From NCBI RefSeq assembly GCF_003626575.1, contig NZ_RBDY01000006.1:1-64000 (forward strand): DNA of 64,000 nt. Direction: 5' to 3'. Position 1 is the stretch's first letter, and every line of letters starts with the position of its first letter. The stretch is from Streptomyces radicis (GTDB lineage Bacteria; Actinomycetota; Actinomycetes; Streptomycetales; Streptomycetaceae). Shown one piece after another: positions 27,702-38,529 of the stretch. Position numbers and translations under genes: made by a program. The notes under the pieces are model-generated. The model was not told where the DNA came from, did no database searches, and worked only from the letters and a program-made list of their open reading frames with translations.

Positions 27702-28580
27702 ATGGATCCCTTCGACGACCTGCTGCGCGGCGTGCGCACCGACGGCGCGCTGTTCGACCTGTCACGGCTCGGTCCCTCCGCGCCAGGCCCGTTGGGGGAG
27801 GGCGCGGCGCTGACGCTGTGCTCGCCGCTGCGGGGCGAGGCGTGGGTGGCGGGGCGGCGGGTGGCGGTGGGCGAGGCGGCGGTGGTGAAGGGGCCCGAGC
27901 CGTTCGAGGTGCGCGGCGCCGGGCTGCTGCTCACCGGCGTCCACCAGCTGCGCGGCGAGGTGCCGCGCCGCCTGCTGCGGGTGCTGCCCCGCATCCTCGT
28001 GGTGCCGGACGACGAGGGCTGCGCGGAGTTGCGCGGCTATCTGGAGGCGCAGCTGTGCGCGGCGCGGCCAGGGCGGCAGATCGTGCTGGACCGGATGCTG
28101 GACTGGCTGCTGGTGTGCGCGCTGCGGGACTGGTTCGACCGGCCGGAGTCGGAGCCGCCGGGCTGGTACGTGGCGCTGGGCGACCCGGTGGTGGGCGCGG
28201 CGCTGCGGGCGATGCACGAGGCGCCGGGCGCGGGCTGGACGCTGGTGTCGCTTGCCGCCGAGGCGGGGGTCTCGCGCACGACGCTGGCCAGGCGCTTCAC
28301 CGAGCTGGTCGGCCAGGCGCCGCTCGCCTATCTGACGGAGTGGCGCATGGCGCTCGCCGCCGACCTGCTGACCGGGGAGCCCGAGGCGACCGTGGGCAGC
28401 GTCGCGCGGCGGGTGGGGTACGCCGATCCGTTCGGCTTCAGCGCGGCGTTCAAGCGGGTGCGGGGCGTCAGCCCGTCCGCCCACCGGGCGCCCGAGGTGG
28501 CGGCTACAGCTGGAACCACACCGTCTTCCCGGGCCCTGGCACGTGATGGCAGACCTCGAGGCGCCGTGCGCAGCGGGTGA
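27702..28580 (+). CDS. AraC family transcriptional regulator
   Basis: A 292-residue regulator. The N-terminal cupin-like AraC_binding_6 domain (LCSPLRGEAWVAGRRVAVGE) senses an unknown ligand. The C-terminal double helix-turn-helix is at about 165-270, with LAAEAGVSRTTLARRFTELVG and SVARRVGYADPFGFSAAFKRVRG. The last roughly 25 residues are low complexity and overlap the convergent anti-sigma-like gene by 77 bp. It diverges from the NmrA-like gene, its likely target. Confidence 0.92.
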   Translation: MDPFDDLLRGVRTDGALFDLSRLGPSAPGPLGEGAALTLCSPLRGEAWVAGRRVAVGEAAVVKGPEPFEVRGAGLLLTGVHQLRGEVPRRLLRVLPRILVVPDDEGCAELRGYLEAQLCAARPGRQIVLDRMLDWLLVCALRDWFDRPESEPPGWYVALGDPVVGAALRAMHEAPGAGWTLVSLAAEAGVSRTTLARRFTELVGQAPLAYLTEWRMALAADLLTGEPEATVGSVARRVGYADPFGFSAAFKRVRGVSPSAHRAPEVAATAGTTPSSRALARDGRPRGAVRSG

Positions 28581-28929
28581 CGAGCAGCAGGCCGCGGCCG
28601 CTCTCCCGCTCGGTGGGCGGGGGCCGCTCGGGAACGGCCGGGTCGCCGGGCGCGCGGTCGTGGACCTGCACCTGGAGGTCGCCCTCGGGGGACCAGCAGG
28701 CGTGCACGTCGACCGGTGGCGGGGTCCGGCAGCCGAGGGAGGCGCGCACGGCGTTGCTCACCACCTCGGACGTCAACAGGACGGCCGTCTCGATCAGCTC
28801 GGGGTTGGCCGGGACCACCGAGGTCAGGGCCGTGCGCATGGCCTGGCGGGCGTTGCGCACCCACACGGGGTGGGCCGGGAAGCGCAAGGCGAAGTCGGCG
28901 GTCCCGGACCGCTCGGGGACAAGGCACAT
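28504..28929 (-). CDS. ATP-binding anti-sigma-factor-like protein (HATPase_c_2)
   Basis: A 141-residue GHKL ATPase of the RsbW/SpoIIAB-like type that is abundant in Streptomyces. The N-box LLTSEVVSNAV and the G-box-like SGRGLLLVTRCARRL are visible; DLQVQVHDRAPGDPAVP carries the G1 acidic position. It may bind a sigma or anti-anti-sigma factor, but no partner gene is adjacent. GGAGGA, 7 nt upstream, supports the ATG at 28929 over an upstream ATG at 28965. A perfect inverted repeat lies just upstream. Confidence 0.88.
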   Translation of the reverse strand: MCLVPERSGTADFALRFPAHPVWVRNARQAMRTALTSVVPANPELIETAVLLTSEVVSNAVRASLGCRTPPPVDVHACWSPEGDLQVQVHDRAPGDPAVPERPPPTERESGRGLLLVTRCARRLEVCHHVPGPGKTVWFQL

Positions 28930-28953
28930 GAGACGCTCCTCCGTCGCGACCGC

Positions 28954-28968
28954 GATGTGTCGCACATC
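28954..28968. promoter_or_regulatory. Perfect inverted repeat GATGTG-TCG-CACATC
   Basis: The 6-bp arms GATGTG (28954-28959) and CACATC (28963-28968) flank TCG, about 25 bp upstream of the anti-sigma-like gene start. A TAAAGA hexamer on the minus strand just upstream (28976-28971) could be a -10, placing the repeat near the transcription start as an operator. The protein that binds is unknown. Confidence 0.45.
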
Positions 28969-29042
28969 ACTCTTTACGAGTGCCTTCTCCCGCCGTCCCC
29001 AATCCCCTGAGCGACCGACACATCCCGCCGAACATCCGTGCG

Positions 29043-29615
29043 TCAGGCCCTGATGGGCGAACCGTCGGCGCGGACGCCCGTGAACGCCACCTCCTCCGCC
29101 GCCGCGACCAGCTCCACCTGGTCCCCCAGCGCGTGCTCCGCCACCCGGGCGACCGCCTCGGAGGAGATCTCCCCCAACGGGTGGGTGCCATGGGTGTCAT
29201 GCGGAAGCACCACGCCGATGCCCCGGTCGAGCGCGCCGCGCGCCGTCGCGCTCACGCACATCTCCGACAGCACGCCGGTGATCATCAGCCGCCACACCCC
29301 GCGCGTGAACAGCAGCTCGCCGAGCGGCGTCCCACGGAACCCGTCGTCCTCCGTCTTGCGGACGATCGCGTCCCCCGGCTCCGGCAGGAACAGCTCCCAG
29401 CCCGGGCCCCCGGGCTCGTCGACGGCGCCGGGCGGACCGTCGTTCTGAAGGTGCACGACCAACGCCCCGGCCCGGCGGGCGCGGGCCGCCGCGGCGCTGA
29501 TCCGCCGCACCAGTCCCCCGGCGTCGGGCACGGCCTCGGGGCCCGCGACCAAGCCCCGCTGGACGTCCACGACGATCAGCGCCTGGACCGGCCCGACAGG
29601 TGGCGCGTGAACCAC
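29043..29615 (-). CDS. Isochorismatase-like cysteine hydrolase
   Basis: A 190-residue hydrolase of the isochorismatase/nicotinamidase superfamily. The catalytic triad positions are D17 (VVDVQRG), K87 (VRKTEDDGF) and C120 (SEMCVSATA), with the usual cis-peptide region GVLSEMC. Substrates in this family include isochorismate, nicotinamide and carbamoylated amines; none can be chosen. The GTG at 29615 has GGAGG upstream and lies inside the end of the alpha/beta hydrolase gene (40-bp overlap), so the two are co-translated. Confidence 0.87.
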   Translation of the reverse strand: MVHAPPVGPVQALIVVDVQRGLVAGPEAVPDAGGLVRRISAAAARARRAGALVVHLQNDGPPGAVDEPGGPGWELFLPEPGDAIVRKTEDDGFRGTPLGELLFTRGVWRLMITGVLSEMCVSATARGALDRGIGVVLPHDTHGTHPLGEISSEAVARVAEHALGDQVELVAAAEEVAFTGVRADGSPIRA

Positions 29616-30430
29616 TCCGTCATCACCTCCTCGACCCGCTCGGCCAGCGGCAGCTGGGGCGCGGGCTCGTCTCCCGGCTGCTCGGCCAGCGGATGGTCGA
29701 GGCCGGGTATGGACGCGAGCCGGACCCGCCCCGGCTCGGCGTACCGCTCGCGCAGCGCGGCGGTCAGCTCCTCGGCGTCCCGCCGCAGACCGGGGTGGTC
29801 GAGCTCCCCGCTCACCACCAGCAGCGCGGGCGCCGGGTCGAGCGCGGCGATGTCCCCGGCCCGCGCCACGAAGTCGAGCCGGTCGGCCACCTCGCGCGAC
29901 CGCTCGGTCCAGGGGTGCGGGCGCCCGGTGGCGGCCTCGACCAGCTCCGCGACGGAACGCGCCCTGATCGCCGGATTGACCAGCGCGACCGCGGCGACCG
30001 CGACCCGCGCCCCGGTCAGCACCCGTAGCGCGACGCCGCCCCCGAGCGACCCGCCGACCAGGCCGATCGGCCCGTCGTCCACCGGGAACCGCTCGCGCAG
30101 CGCCGCGAGCACCGCCGGGAACTCGTCGGCGCCCTGCCGCGTCACCGGGTCCACGTAGTCCAGCACGGCGTCACGGCGGATCCGCTCCGTGACAGCGGCC
30201 TCCCCACCGGACAGCGCACGCTCCCCGCACCACGGCAGCCCCAGATGAACGCGCCAGGCCCGCACCCCGGTCAGCGGCAGCGCCGCGGCGAACGCCCCAT
30301 GCGTGCGGGGCGCGTCCATCATGTGCCAGGTCACCACGAGCGGTGCCCGCTCCTCGCCGTCCCCCGCGGGGGGCAGTGCCGTGAACGGCACCCCGGCCGC
30401 CTCGCCCGTGATCGCGCTCCTGGTCGTCAT
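29576..30430 (-). CDS. Alpha/beta hydrolase
   Basis: A 284-residue hydrolase. The nucleophile elbow is GLVGGSLGGGVAL with Ser128 in GGSLG. A late acid (VVSGELDHPG) and histidine (PGLDHPLAE) complete the triad. It resembles carboxyl esterase or dienelactone-hydrolase-like proteins; the substrate is unknown. The start ATG at 30430 is preferred to a GTG at 30439. It is followed by the isochorismatase-like gene with a 40-bp overlap. Confidence 0.86.
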   Translation of the reverse strand: MTTRSAITGEAAGVPFTALPPAGDGEERAPLVVTWHMMDAPRTHGAFAAALPLTGVRAWRVHLGLPWCGERALSGGEAAVTERIRRDAVLDYVDPVTRQGADEFPAVLAALRERFPVDDGPIGLVGGSLGGGVALRVLTGARVAVAAVALVNPAIRARSVAELVEAATGRPHPWTERSREVADRLDFVARAGDIAALDPAPALLVVSGELDHPGLRRDAEELTAALRERYAEPGRVRLASIPGLDHPLAEQPGDEPAPQLPLAERVEEVMTEWFTRHLSGRSRR

Positions 30431-30508
30431 GACGGCCACCGTAGACCCGCCGGAACTCCCAGGGCCGCCGCTCTGCCACGGGCGAATCCCCGCTCGCCCC
30501 CGCGCACG

Positions 30509-30919
30509 TCAGGCCGCCACCGGCTGAGGCAGTGGCCCGAGCGAGGCCGCGACCCGCTCGCGCAGCAGGCGGTACTCCGCGCGGCGGCGGCGCGGCGGCC
30601 CCGGTGGGCGCACCACGACCCGCGCGCCCATGATGACCTGGCCGAGCCTGAACTGGTCCCGGGTCAGGTCGATGTCTATGCCGCTGGCCAGGCGGTTCCA
30701 CCAGTGGTGGCCCGCCCGCTCGCCGCCGAGGGACACCTCCCCCACCACCAGGTCGCCACCGAAGATGTCGTGCACCACGAGGGCGGTGATGTCACAGTGC
30801 CCCCACGCGGGATTGTCGGGGGTCCAGGGCGCGCGCAGCACGTCGTCGGGCGAGCAGGTGTCGGCGGCCCAGGCGGTGCGGAGGGCCGCGGCGATCTCGG
30901 TCAGGGTCCACGGAGCCAT
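30509..30919 (-). CDS. YunG-like protein
   Basis: A 136-residue protein. The block VLRAPWTPDNPAWGHCDITALVVHDIFGGDLV, then the tight GHHWWNRLASGIDIDLTRDQF, matches the YunG family, whose members have a conserved GHC and HxWN...DxT pattern suggestive of a papain-like or transglutaminase-type core (C42-H type). Enzymatic activity has not, to my knowledge, been assigned. It starts 13 nt downstream of the tag stop and is probably co-transcribed with tag. Confidence 0.8.
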   Translation of the reverse strand: MAPWTLTEIAAALRTAWAADTCSPDDVLRAPWTPDNPAWGHCDITALVVHDIFGGDLVVGEVSLGGERAGHHWWNRLASGIDIDLTRDQFRLGQVIMGARVVVRPPGPPRRRRAEYRLLRERVAASLGPLPQPVAA

Positions 30920-30932
30920 CGCGCGCGTCCCC

Positions 30933-31520
30933 TCACATGTCCGCGCGGACGTAGCAGTCCGCCAGGTGGTCGTTGACCAGGCCGCACGCCTGCATCAGCG
31001 CATAGGCCGTGGTGGGCCCGACGAAGCGGAACCCGCGCGCCTTGAGCGCCTTCGACAGCGCGACCGACTCCGGCGTGGTGGCCAGGATGTCCCCGGTCCC
31101 CCGCGGCACGCGCACGCCGTCGGGGTCGGGCGCGTGCGACCAGATCAGCTCGGTCAGCTCGCCGTCGGCCCACCCGGCGGCCGCCTTGGCGTTGCTGATG
31201 GCGGCCTCGATCTTCAGACGGTTCCTGATGATCCCCGCGTCGCCGAGCAGCCGCTTCACGTCCTCGTCCCCGAACGCCGCCACCTTCTCGATGGCGAACC
31301 CCGCGAACGCCGCCCTGAACCCCTCCCGCCTCCGCAGGATCGTCAGCCACGAGAGACCCGACTGGAACGCCTCGAGGCACAGCCGCTCGAACAGCGCGTC
31401 GTCCCCGCGCACGGGGCGCCCCCACTCGGTGTCGTGATACTCGCGGTAATCATCGGGCGCCACCCCCCAGGGGCAGCGCCGTCGCCCGTCGGGCCCGGCC
31501 ACGGTCAGCGTCGTCTCCAT
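30933..31520 (-). CDS. tag: DNA-3-methyladenine glycosylase I
   Basis: A 195-residue base-excision repair enzyme removing 3-methyladenine. Zinc ligands C16 and H29 are spaced exactly as C4 and H17 of E. coli Tag, the catalytic-type E50 matches E38, and the C-terminal pair H-x3-C (NDHLADCYV) completes the zinc snap. The ATG at 31520 is the family start. It converges with nothing and heads toward the YunG-like gene. Confidence 0.96.
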   Translation of the reverse strand: METTLTVAGPDGRRRCPWGVAPDDYREYHDTEWGRPVRGDDALFERLCLEAFQSGLSWLTILRRREGFRAAFAGFAIEKVAAFGDEDVKRLLGDAGIIRNRLKIEAAISNAKAAAGWADGELTELIWSHAPDPDGVRVPRGTGDILATTPESVALSKALKARGFRFVGPTTAYALMQACGLVNDHLADCYVRADM

Positions 31521-31555
31521 GGCTCCGAGTCTGCCGGAGGGGTCTGACAATTCCC

Positions 31556-31795
31556 TCAGGCCCCGAGCGGCTGGGAGGGCACTTCCCGCAGGTAGAGGGC
31601 GCCGCAGCTGTGGCAGAACACCTCATCGGTGCGCCCCCACTCCGTCCCCGGCCGCGTCTCGGCGTCCTCACGCAGCCGCCGCCCGCACATCGCGACATGG
31701 CCGATCTCGCCGTTCCGGCGCTCCCTCACCATGTGCCAGGTCTTCACCTCGTCCGGCGCGTCGTACCGGTACTCGGCCCGCACCACATGCCGCAT
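31556..31795 (-). CDS. Small zinc-ribbon-like protein
   Basis: A 79-residue protein with H33-x3-C37 (GHVAMCGRR) and C61-x2-C64 (FCHSCGALY), a plausible one-zinc ribbon. W20-H21 and the acidic/basic mix suggest a compact nucleic-acid- or protein-binding module, but nothing more specific. GGAGGTG, 9 nt upstream, supports the ATG at 31795. It lies 35 nt upstream of tag on the same strand and 77 bp from the divergent NACHT gene, with which it may share a promoter region. Confidence 0.75.
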   Translation of the reverse strand: MRHVVRAEYRYDAPDEVKTWHMVRERRNGEIGHVAMCGRRLREDAETRPGTEWGRTDEVFCHSCGALYLREVPSQPLGA

Positions 31796-31872
31796 GGGGT
31801 CGCACCTCCGTCCTCGCCTCTCCCCCATCGTCACCCCGCCCCGCCGCCCCGGCCACCGCTACGCTCGGGCGC

Positions 31873-34800
31873 ATGGATCTCGCGGGGGGTGTGGGGCTCA
31901 GGCTCGCGTCGGCGGCGGTCGCCCCACTGGTCAAGAAGCTGTTCACGCAGACGCCCCCGGGCGCGGGCCTGGTCGACAAGCCGGTGCGGATCACGGCACT
32001 GGTGTCGTTCAGGGGCGAGAAGCGCACGGTCGTCGAGCGCGACCTCACCAAGGTGGCCAAGGCCCTGGTCGAACGCGTCGAGCCCGAAGGCCCGCCCCTC
32101 GAACGCGACGAGAAGGCGCGGATCGCCGCCGAGCTGGTCGCCACGTTGCTCGCCCTCGGCGACCTCACGATGGACGACGTGCAGGCCGTCCAGCTGGGCC
32201 ACCGCGAGCTGGCCGCGCGGCTGCTCGCGGTCGGCGAGGAAGCGGGCCGAGGCCGGGACCTCCCCACCCGCGGGGCCGAGGAGCTCTTCCACGGCCTCCT
32301 CGACGCCGCGTGCCTGCACATACTGGACTTCTTCACCAAGCGCTCCACCTTCGTCGCCCGCACCCTGGTCGAGCAGAGCCGCCGGCTCGACCGCCTGGTC
32401 CGCACGGTCGACCTGCTGGTGGAGCGCCTGGGCGACCGGACGGCCGAGGACGCCGCGTTCGAGAGGCGCTACGCCGCCTATGTGCGCGGCGAGCACGGCA
32501 CGCTCACCATCTACGGCCTCGACCTGGCGCAGTCCCGCGAGTGGCCGCTCGACGACGCGTACCTCAGTCTGGAGACCCACCGCCCCGACCGCCTCGAGGA
32601 CGGGGGCCTGGCCGAAGGCGCCCCGCAGCGCGCCGAGCGCGCGCTCAGCGGCCTCGACCGGGTGCTGCTGCGCGGCCACGCCGGATCGGGCAAGACGACG
32701 CTGGTGCAGTGGCTCGCGGTCTCCGCCACCCGCCAGGACGTCGCCGAGGATCTCGAGCACCTCGTGGGGCGCGTTCCGTTCGTGCTGACGATGCGCACCC
32801 TGACCAGGGCCGGGGGGCCGCTGCCCGACCCCGAGCGCTTCCTGGCCGCCGTCGACTGCCCGCTCGTGAGCGCGCAGCCGGGCGGCTGGGCGGACCGCGT
32901 GCTCATGGCGGGCCGCGGGCTGCTCCTGGTCGACGGCATCGACGAGGTCCCCGAGAGCGAACGCGAGGGCGTGCGCCGCTGGCTGCGGCGGCTCGGCACC
33001 ACCTACCCCGGCAACCTCTGGCTGGTCACCGCGCGCCCGTCCGCCGTCCGCGAGGACTGGCTGCACACCCTGGGGTTCACCGAGCTGTCCCTGGCCCCGA
33101 TGGGCCACAACGACCTGCACGCCTTCGTGCACCGCTGGCACCGCGCCGTGGGCGCCGCGCCCGAGGCGGCCGACGCGCTGCTCGACCTGGTCCAGGGCCG
33201 CGGCGACCTGGCCACCCTCGCGACCAACCCCCTGATGTGCGCCCTGATCTGCGCCCTGCACCGGGAGCGCAACGGCTATCTCCCGCGCGGCCGCAAGGCC
33301 CTCTACGACGCCGCGCTCTCCCTCCTGCTCGAACGCCGCGACCGCGAGCGCCCCGACCCGCCGCGCGTGGATGTCGACCTGGACGCGGACACCCTGGTCT
33401 CGCTGCTCCAGCAGCTCGCCAACTGGCTGATCATCAACGGCCGTTCCGAGATGTCCGCCGAGGTGGCCGTCGCCCAGCTCGCCCAGAGCCTCCCCCTGAT
33501 CCACCGGGGGGACCGGCTCGGCCCCGCGACCGCCGTGCTGCGCCACCTCGTCGAACGGTCGGGCGTCCTGCGCGAGCCGGTGGAGGGCGCGGTCGACTTC
33601 GTGCACCGCACGTTCCAGGACTACCTGGGCGCCCGCTACCTCGTCGAGTGGCACCACTTCCCCGCCCTGGTCGCCCACGCCCACGAGGACCAGTGGGAGG
33701 ACGTCATCCGCATGGCGGTCGCCCACGCCCAGCCCGTGCAGCGCGCCGAGCTGCTCATCCAGCTGGTCGAGCGCGGCGACGCCGAGCCCGAGCACCGCGT
33801 GCGGCTGCACCTGGTGGCCATGGCCTGCCTCGAGCACGCCACCCAGCTGTCCCCCGACGTCAGGGCCGAGGTGACCGCGAGGGCGCACGCGCTGCTGCCG
33901 CCGAGGACGCGCAACGAGTCCAGGGCGCTCGCGGGCGTCGGCCAGGTCGTGCTCGACCTGCTCCCCGGGCCCGAGGAGGTGACCGACGACGAGGCCGACG
34001 CGGTCGTCTTCGCGGCGACGCGCGTGGGCGCGGACACGGCGCTGAGCAGGCTGCGCCCGTTCAGGAGCTCGGCGACCGGCTCCGTCAGGCACCTGCTGTC
34101 GGTCAACTGGCAGCGTTTCGACACCCGCCGCTACTTCGACGAGATCCTGCGCCACCTCCCCGACGACGAGGCGCTGATCCGGTTCGCCAGGACCGACGAG
34201 GAGCTGCGGCTGCTCTCGGGGCTCGACGCGATGCGCAACGTCGACCTGAGCGGCGACTTCACCGAGGCGGCGATCGTCGAGGCGCTGGCCGGGCACCCGC
34301 TCGACCGGATCGCCCTGCGGAGCTGCCCGGCTCTCCACGACATCGCCTGGGTGGACCGCTTCCCCTCCCTGACCGACGTCCTCGTCGACACGTGCCAGGG
34401 GATCACCGACCTGGCCCCGCTCGCCGACACCGGCGTCCACCGGCTGAGCCTCTACAACGACGAGGCCCCGGCGGTCATGCGCGGGCTCGACGGCCTCGAC
34501 CGGCTGGCCCACCTGGCGATCGGCTCCCTGACGCGGCTCGAGACGCTGGCCGAGCTGCCGGGCGCGGCGGAGCTCGACTCCCTCACGCTGCCGGAGGACG
34601 TGCCCGATCTCGGCGGCATCGACGCCTGGCCGACGCTCACCCAGCTGTGCCTGCACTTCACCACCCGTGGGTTCCGGCGTGCGGAGTGGCGGGCCGTCGC
34701 CGCGCTCCCCCGGCTCGAGCACCTCGTCCTGCACGCGGGCGCGCTCCGCAGCCTCGCCGACCACGGCGTCGAGCTGCCCCGGATCAGGTTCCTCCAGTTC

Positions 34801-35022
34801 TTCCCCGCTGATCCCGAAGAGCCGATACCCGTCGACGACGTGGCCCGGGTGGCGGCGGCGTTCCCCGGCGTGACCACGCTGCTGTTCAACACCGACCCGG
34901 CCGACTTCGCCCCGCTGGCCGCGCTGCCGGAGCTCGGGACGGTCAGGACCTTCCCGCCCAGCGCGCGACGGAACGTTCCCGACCACATCGAGGTCATCGC
35001 CCCGCCCGCCCCCCGCTACTGA
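31873..35022 (+). CDS. NACHT NTPase with N-terminal helical domain (NNH1-like) and C-terminal leucine-rich repeats
   Basis: A 1049-residue STAND protein. Residues 1-230 resemble the NACHT N-terminal helical domain 1 seen in streptomycetes (VRITALVSFRGEKRTV, CLHILDFFTKRSTFVARTL, TIYGLDL). The NACHT core has Walker A GHAGSGKTT at 268-276 and Walker B LLLVDGIDE at 350-358, then winged-helix and helical parts to about 620 (FVHRTFQDYLGARYLVEW). A helical stretch leads to irregular LRR-like repeats from about 780 to 1030. Bacterial NACHT (bNACHT/Avs-like) proteins are known antiphage sensors that kill or arrest the infected cell; immunity here is inferred. No partner gene or nuclease domain is visible. 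Confidence 0.88.
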   Translation: MDLAGGVGLRLASAAVAPLVKKLFTQTPPGAGLVDKPVRITALVSFRGEKRTVVERDLTKVAKALVERVEPEGPPLERDEKARIAAELVATLLALGDLTMDDVQAVQLGHRELAARLLAVGEEAGRGRDLPTRGAEELFHGLLDAACLHILDFFTKRSTFVARTLVEQSRRLDRLVRTVDLLVERLGDRTAEDAAFERRYAAYVRGEHGTLTIYGLDLAQSREWPLDDAYLSLETHRPDRLEDGGLAEGAPQRAERALSGLDRVLLRGHAGSGKTTLVQWLAVSATRQDVAEDLEHLVGRVPFVLTMRTLTRAGGPLPDPERFLAAVDCPLVSAQPGGWADRVLMAGRGLLLVDGIDEVPESEREGVRRWLRRLGTTYPGNLWLVTARPSAVREDWLHTLGFTELSLAPMGHNDLHAFVHRWHRAVGAAPEAADALLDLVQGRGDLATLATNPLMCALICALHRERNGYLPRGRKALYDAALSLLLERRDRERPDPPRVDVDLDADTLVSLLQQLANWLIINGRSEMSAEVAVAQLAQSLPLIHRGDRLGPATAVLRHLVERSGVLREPVEGAVDFVHRTFQDYLGARYLVEWHHFPALVAHAHEDQWEDVIRMAVAHAQPVQRAELLIQLVERGDAEPEHRVRLHLVAMACLEHATQLSPDVRAEVTARAHALLPPRTRNESRALAGVGQVVLDLLPGPEEVTDDEADAVVFAATRVGADTALSRLRPFRSSATGSVRHLLSVNWQRFDTRRYFDEILRHLPDDEALIRFARTDEELRLLSGLDAMRNVDLSGDFTEAAIVEALAGHPLDRIALRSCPALHDIAWVDRFPSLTDVLVDTCQGITDLAPLADTGVHRLSLYNDEAPAVMRGLDGLDRLAHLAIGSLTRLETLAELPGAAELDSLTLPEDVPDLGGIDAWPTLTQLCLHFTTRGFRRAEWRAVAALPRLEHLVLHAGALRSLADHGVELPRIRFLQFFPADPEEPIPVDDVARVAAAFPGVTTLLFNTDPADFAPLAALPELGTVRTFPPSARRNVPDHIEVIAPPAPRY

Positions 35023-35045
35023 CCCGGAACGGGTCCCGGGCACGC

Positions 35046-35078
35046 GAACGCCCCCGCGGTGGGGCCACGGGGGCGTTC
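35046..35078. terminator. Bidirectional intrinsic terminator
   Basis: GAACGCCCCCG (35046-35056) pairs perfectly with CGGGGGCGTTC (35068-35078) across an 11-nt loop. It lies between the convergent ends of the NACHT gene and clpC, 23 nt and 35 nt away respectively, so it can serve both. Like most actinobacterial terminators it lacks a strong U-tract. Confidence 0.85.
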
Positions 35079-35113
35079 GACGTGATCGGGCGGGGTGATC
35101 GGGCGGAGCGCCG

Positions 35114-37636
<2,523 letters not shown>

Positions 37637-38181
37637 CGTTAATCGCTCCTCAGAGCGGTCAGGCAGTAAAGGGGTCGGTCCCCTCCCTGTCCTTCCGCAG
37701 CTTAGTCCCGCAACGGGGGACCGCTCATTCCAACTGTCCGCTCCTGTCCCCGGCGCCGTGCCCCGAACAGGCGACAACAGTTCCAACCCGATGGTGCGAG
37801 ACGATGTTCCCGCAGGCCACGCACTGGCACGTCAGATGACTACGCCGTCGGCGAACGCCGCTGGGCGACATGCCAGGGCCCACTCCCACCGCCCCCCATC
37901 CATGAGTGACCCATCATCCGTCAAGAACTGCCTACCCCTCCAGGCTGACACTCCATGCCGCACCAGCCACGGACATCCGCTACAGGCGAACGCGATCACG
38001 CCGTGCGAGCGACGGCGGACCGTGCGTCACTCTCCCGCACGGGGGCGGGCCGCCCGCGGCATGACACTCCCCCGGGACGGCTTCGGGGGGCCGCGCACCG
38101 AGTGCGGCCCCCCGGACAAGGGCGCGAACAGGCGTCGCGCCGGGCTCGCCGGAGATCATCGTGCCGGTGAGCCGCGCGACG
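37637..38181 (-). other. clpC upstream region / lsr2 downstream gap
   Basis: This 545-bp gap lies between the lsr2 stop and the clpC start. It holds the lsr2 terminator hairpin (38084-38114), then about 400 bp that must contain the clpC promoter and leader. I see no convincing -35/-10 pair and no coding frame with support. The open frames here are short and compositionally poor. Confidence 0.55.
38084..38114 (-). terminator. lsr2 terminator hairpin
   Basis: CGGGGGGCCGC (38084-38094) pairs perfectly with GCGGCCCCCCG (38104-38114) over a 9-nt loop, a GC-only 11-bp stem about 68 nt downstream of the lsr2 stop. Extra complementarity in the loop (GCAC/GTGC) can extend it with a bulge. Confidence 0.7.
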
Positions 38182-38529
38182 TCAGACGCCGGCCTTCTCG
38201 TAGGCCTCGCGAATGTTGGCGGGAACACGGCCCCGGTCATTGACCTCGTATCCGTTCTCCTTGGCCCACGCGCGGATTTTGGCGGTGTCCTGGCCGCCGC
38301 CGCCACCGCCGCCCGCCGCGGTGGCGCGTGCCCGGCCACGGGCGGCCCTTGCGCCACCGGCGCGGCGACCGGCCTTGACATAGGGCTCGAGCGCATCGCG
38401 GAGCTTGTCCGCGTTTTCGGAGTTGAGGTCGATCTCGTAAGTCTTCCCGTCGAGCGCGAACGTTACGGTCTCGTCCGCCTCGCCACCGCTGAGGTCATCG
38501 AGGAGAAGGACCTGAACCTTCTGTGCCAC
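38182..38529 (-). CDS. lsr2: Nucleoid-associated protein Lsr2
   Basis: A 115-residue actinobacterial DNA-bridging xenogeneic silencer. The N-terminal dimerisation domain (about 1-58; VQVLLLDDLSGGEADETVTFALDGKTYEIDL) is joined by a Gly-rich linker to the DNA-binding domain. There IRAWAKENGYEVNDRGRVPANI carries the AT-hook-like RGR (99-101) that inserts in the minor groove. A GAGGAG Shine-Dalgarno 7 nt from the GTG at 38529 fixes the start. The AT-enriched stretch upstream fits autoregulation. Confidence 0.97.
   Translation of the reverse strand: MAQKVQVLLLDDLSGGEADETVTFALDGKTYEIDLNSENADKLRDALEPYVKAGRRAGGARAARGRARATAAGGGGGGGQDTAKIRAWAKENGYEVNDRGRVPANIREAYEKAGV

Noticed and set aside
38084..38114. 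Hairpin as a small RNA
   Set aside because: It sits just after lsr2 and is best explained as its terminator; no promoter for a separate RNA is visible.
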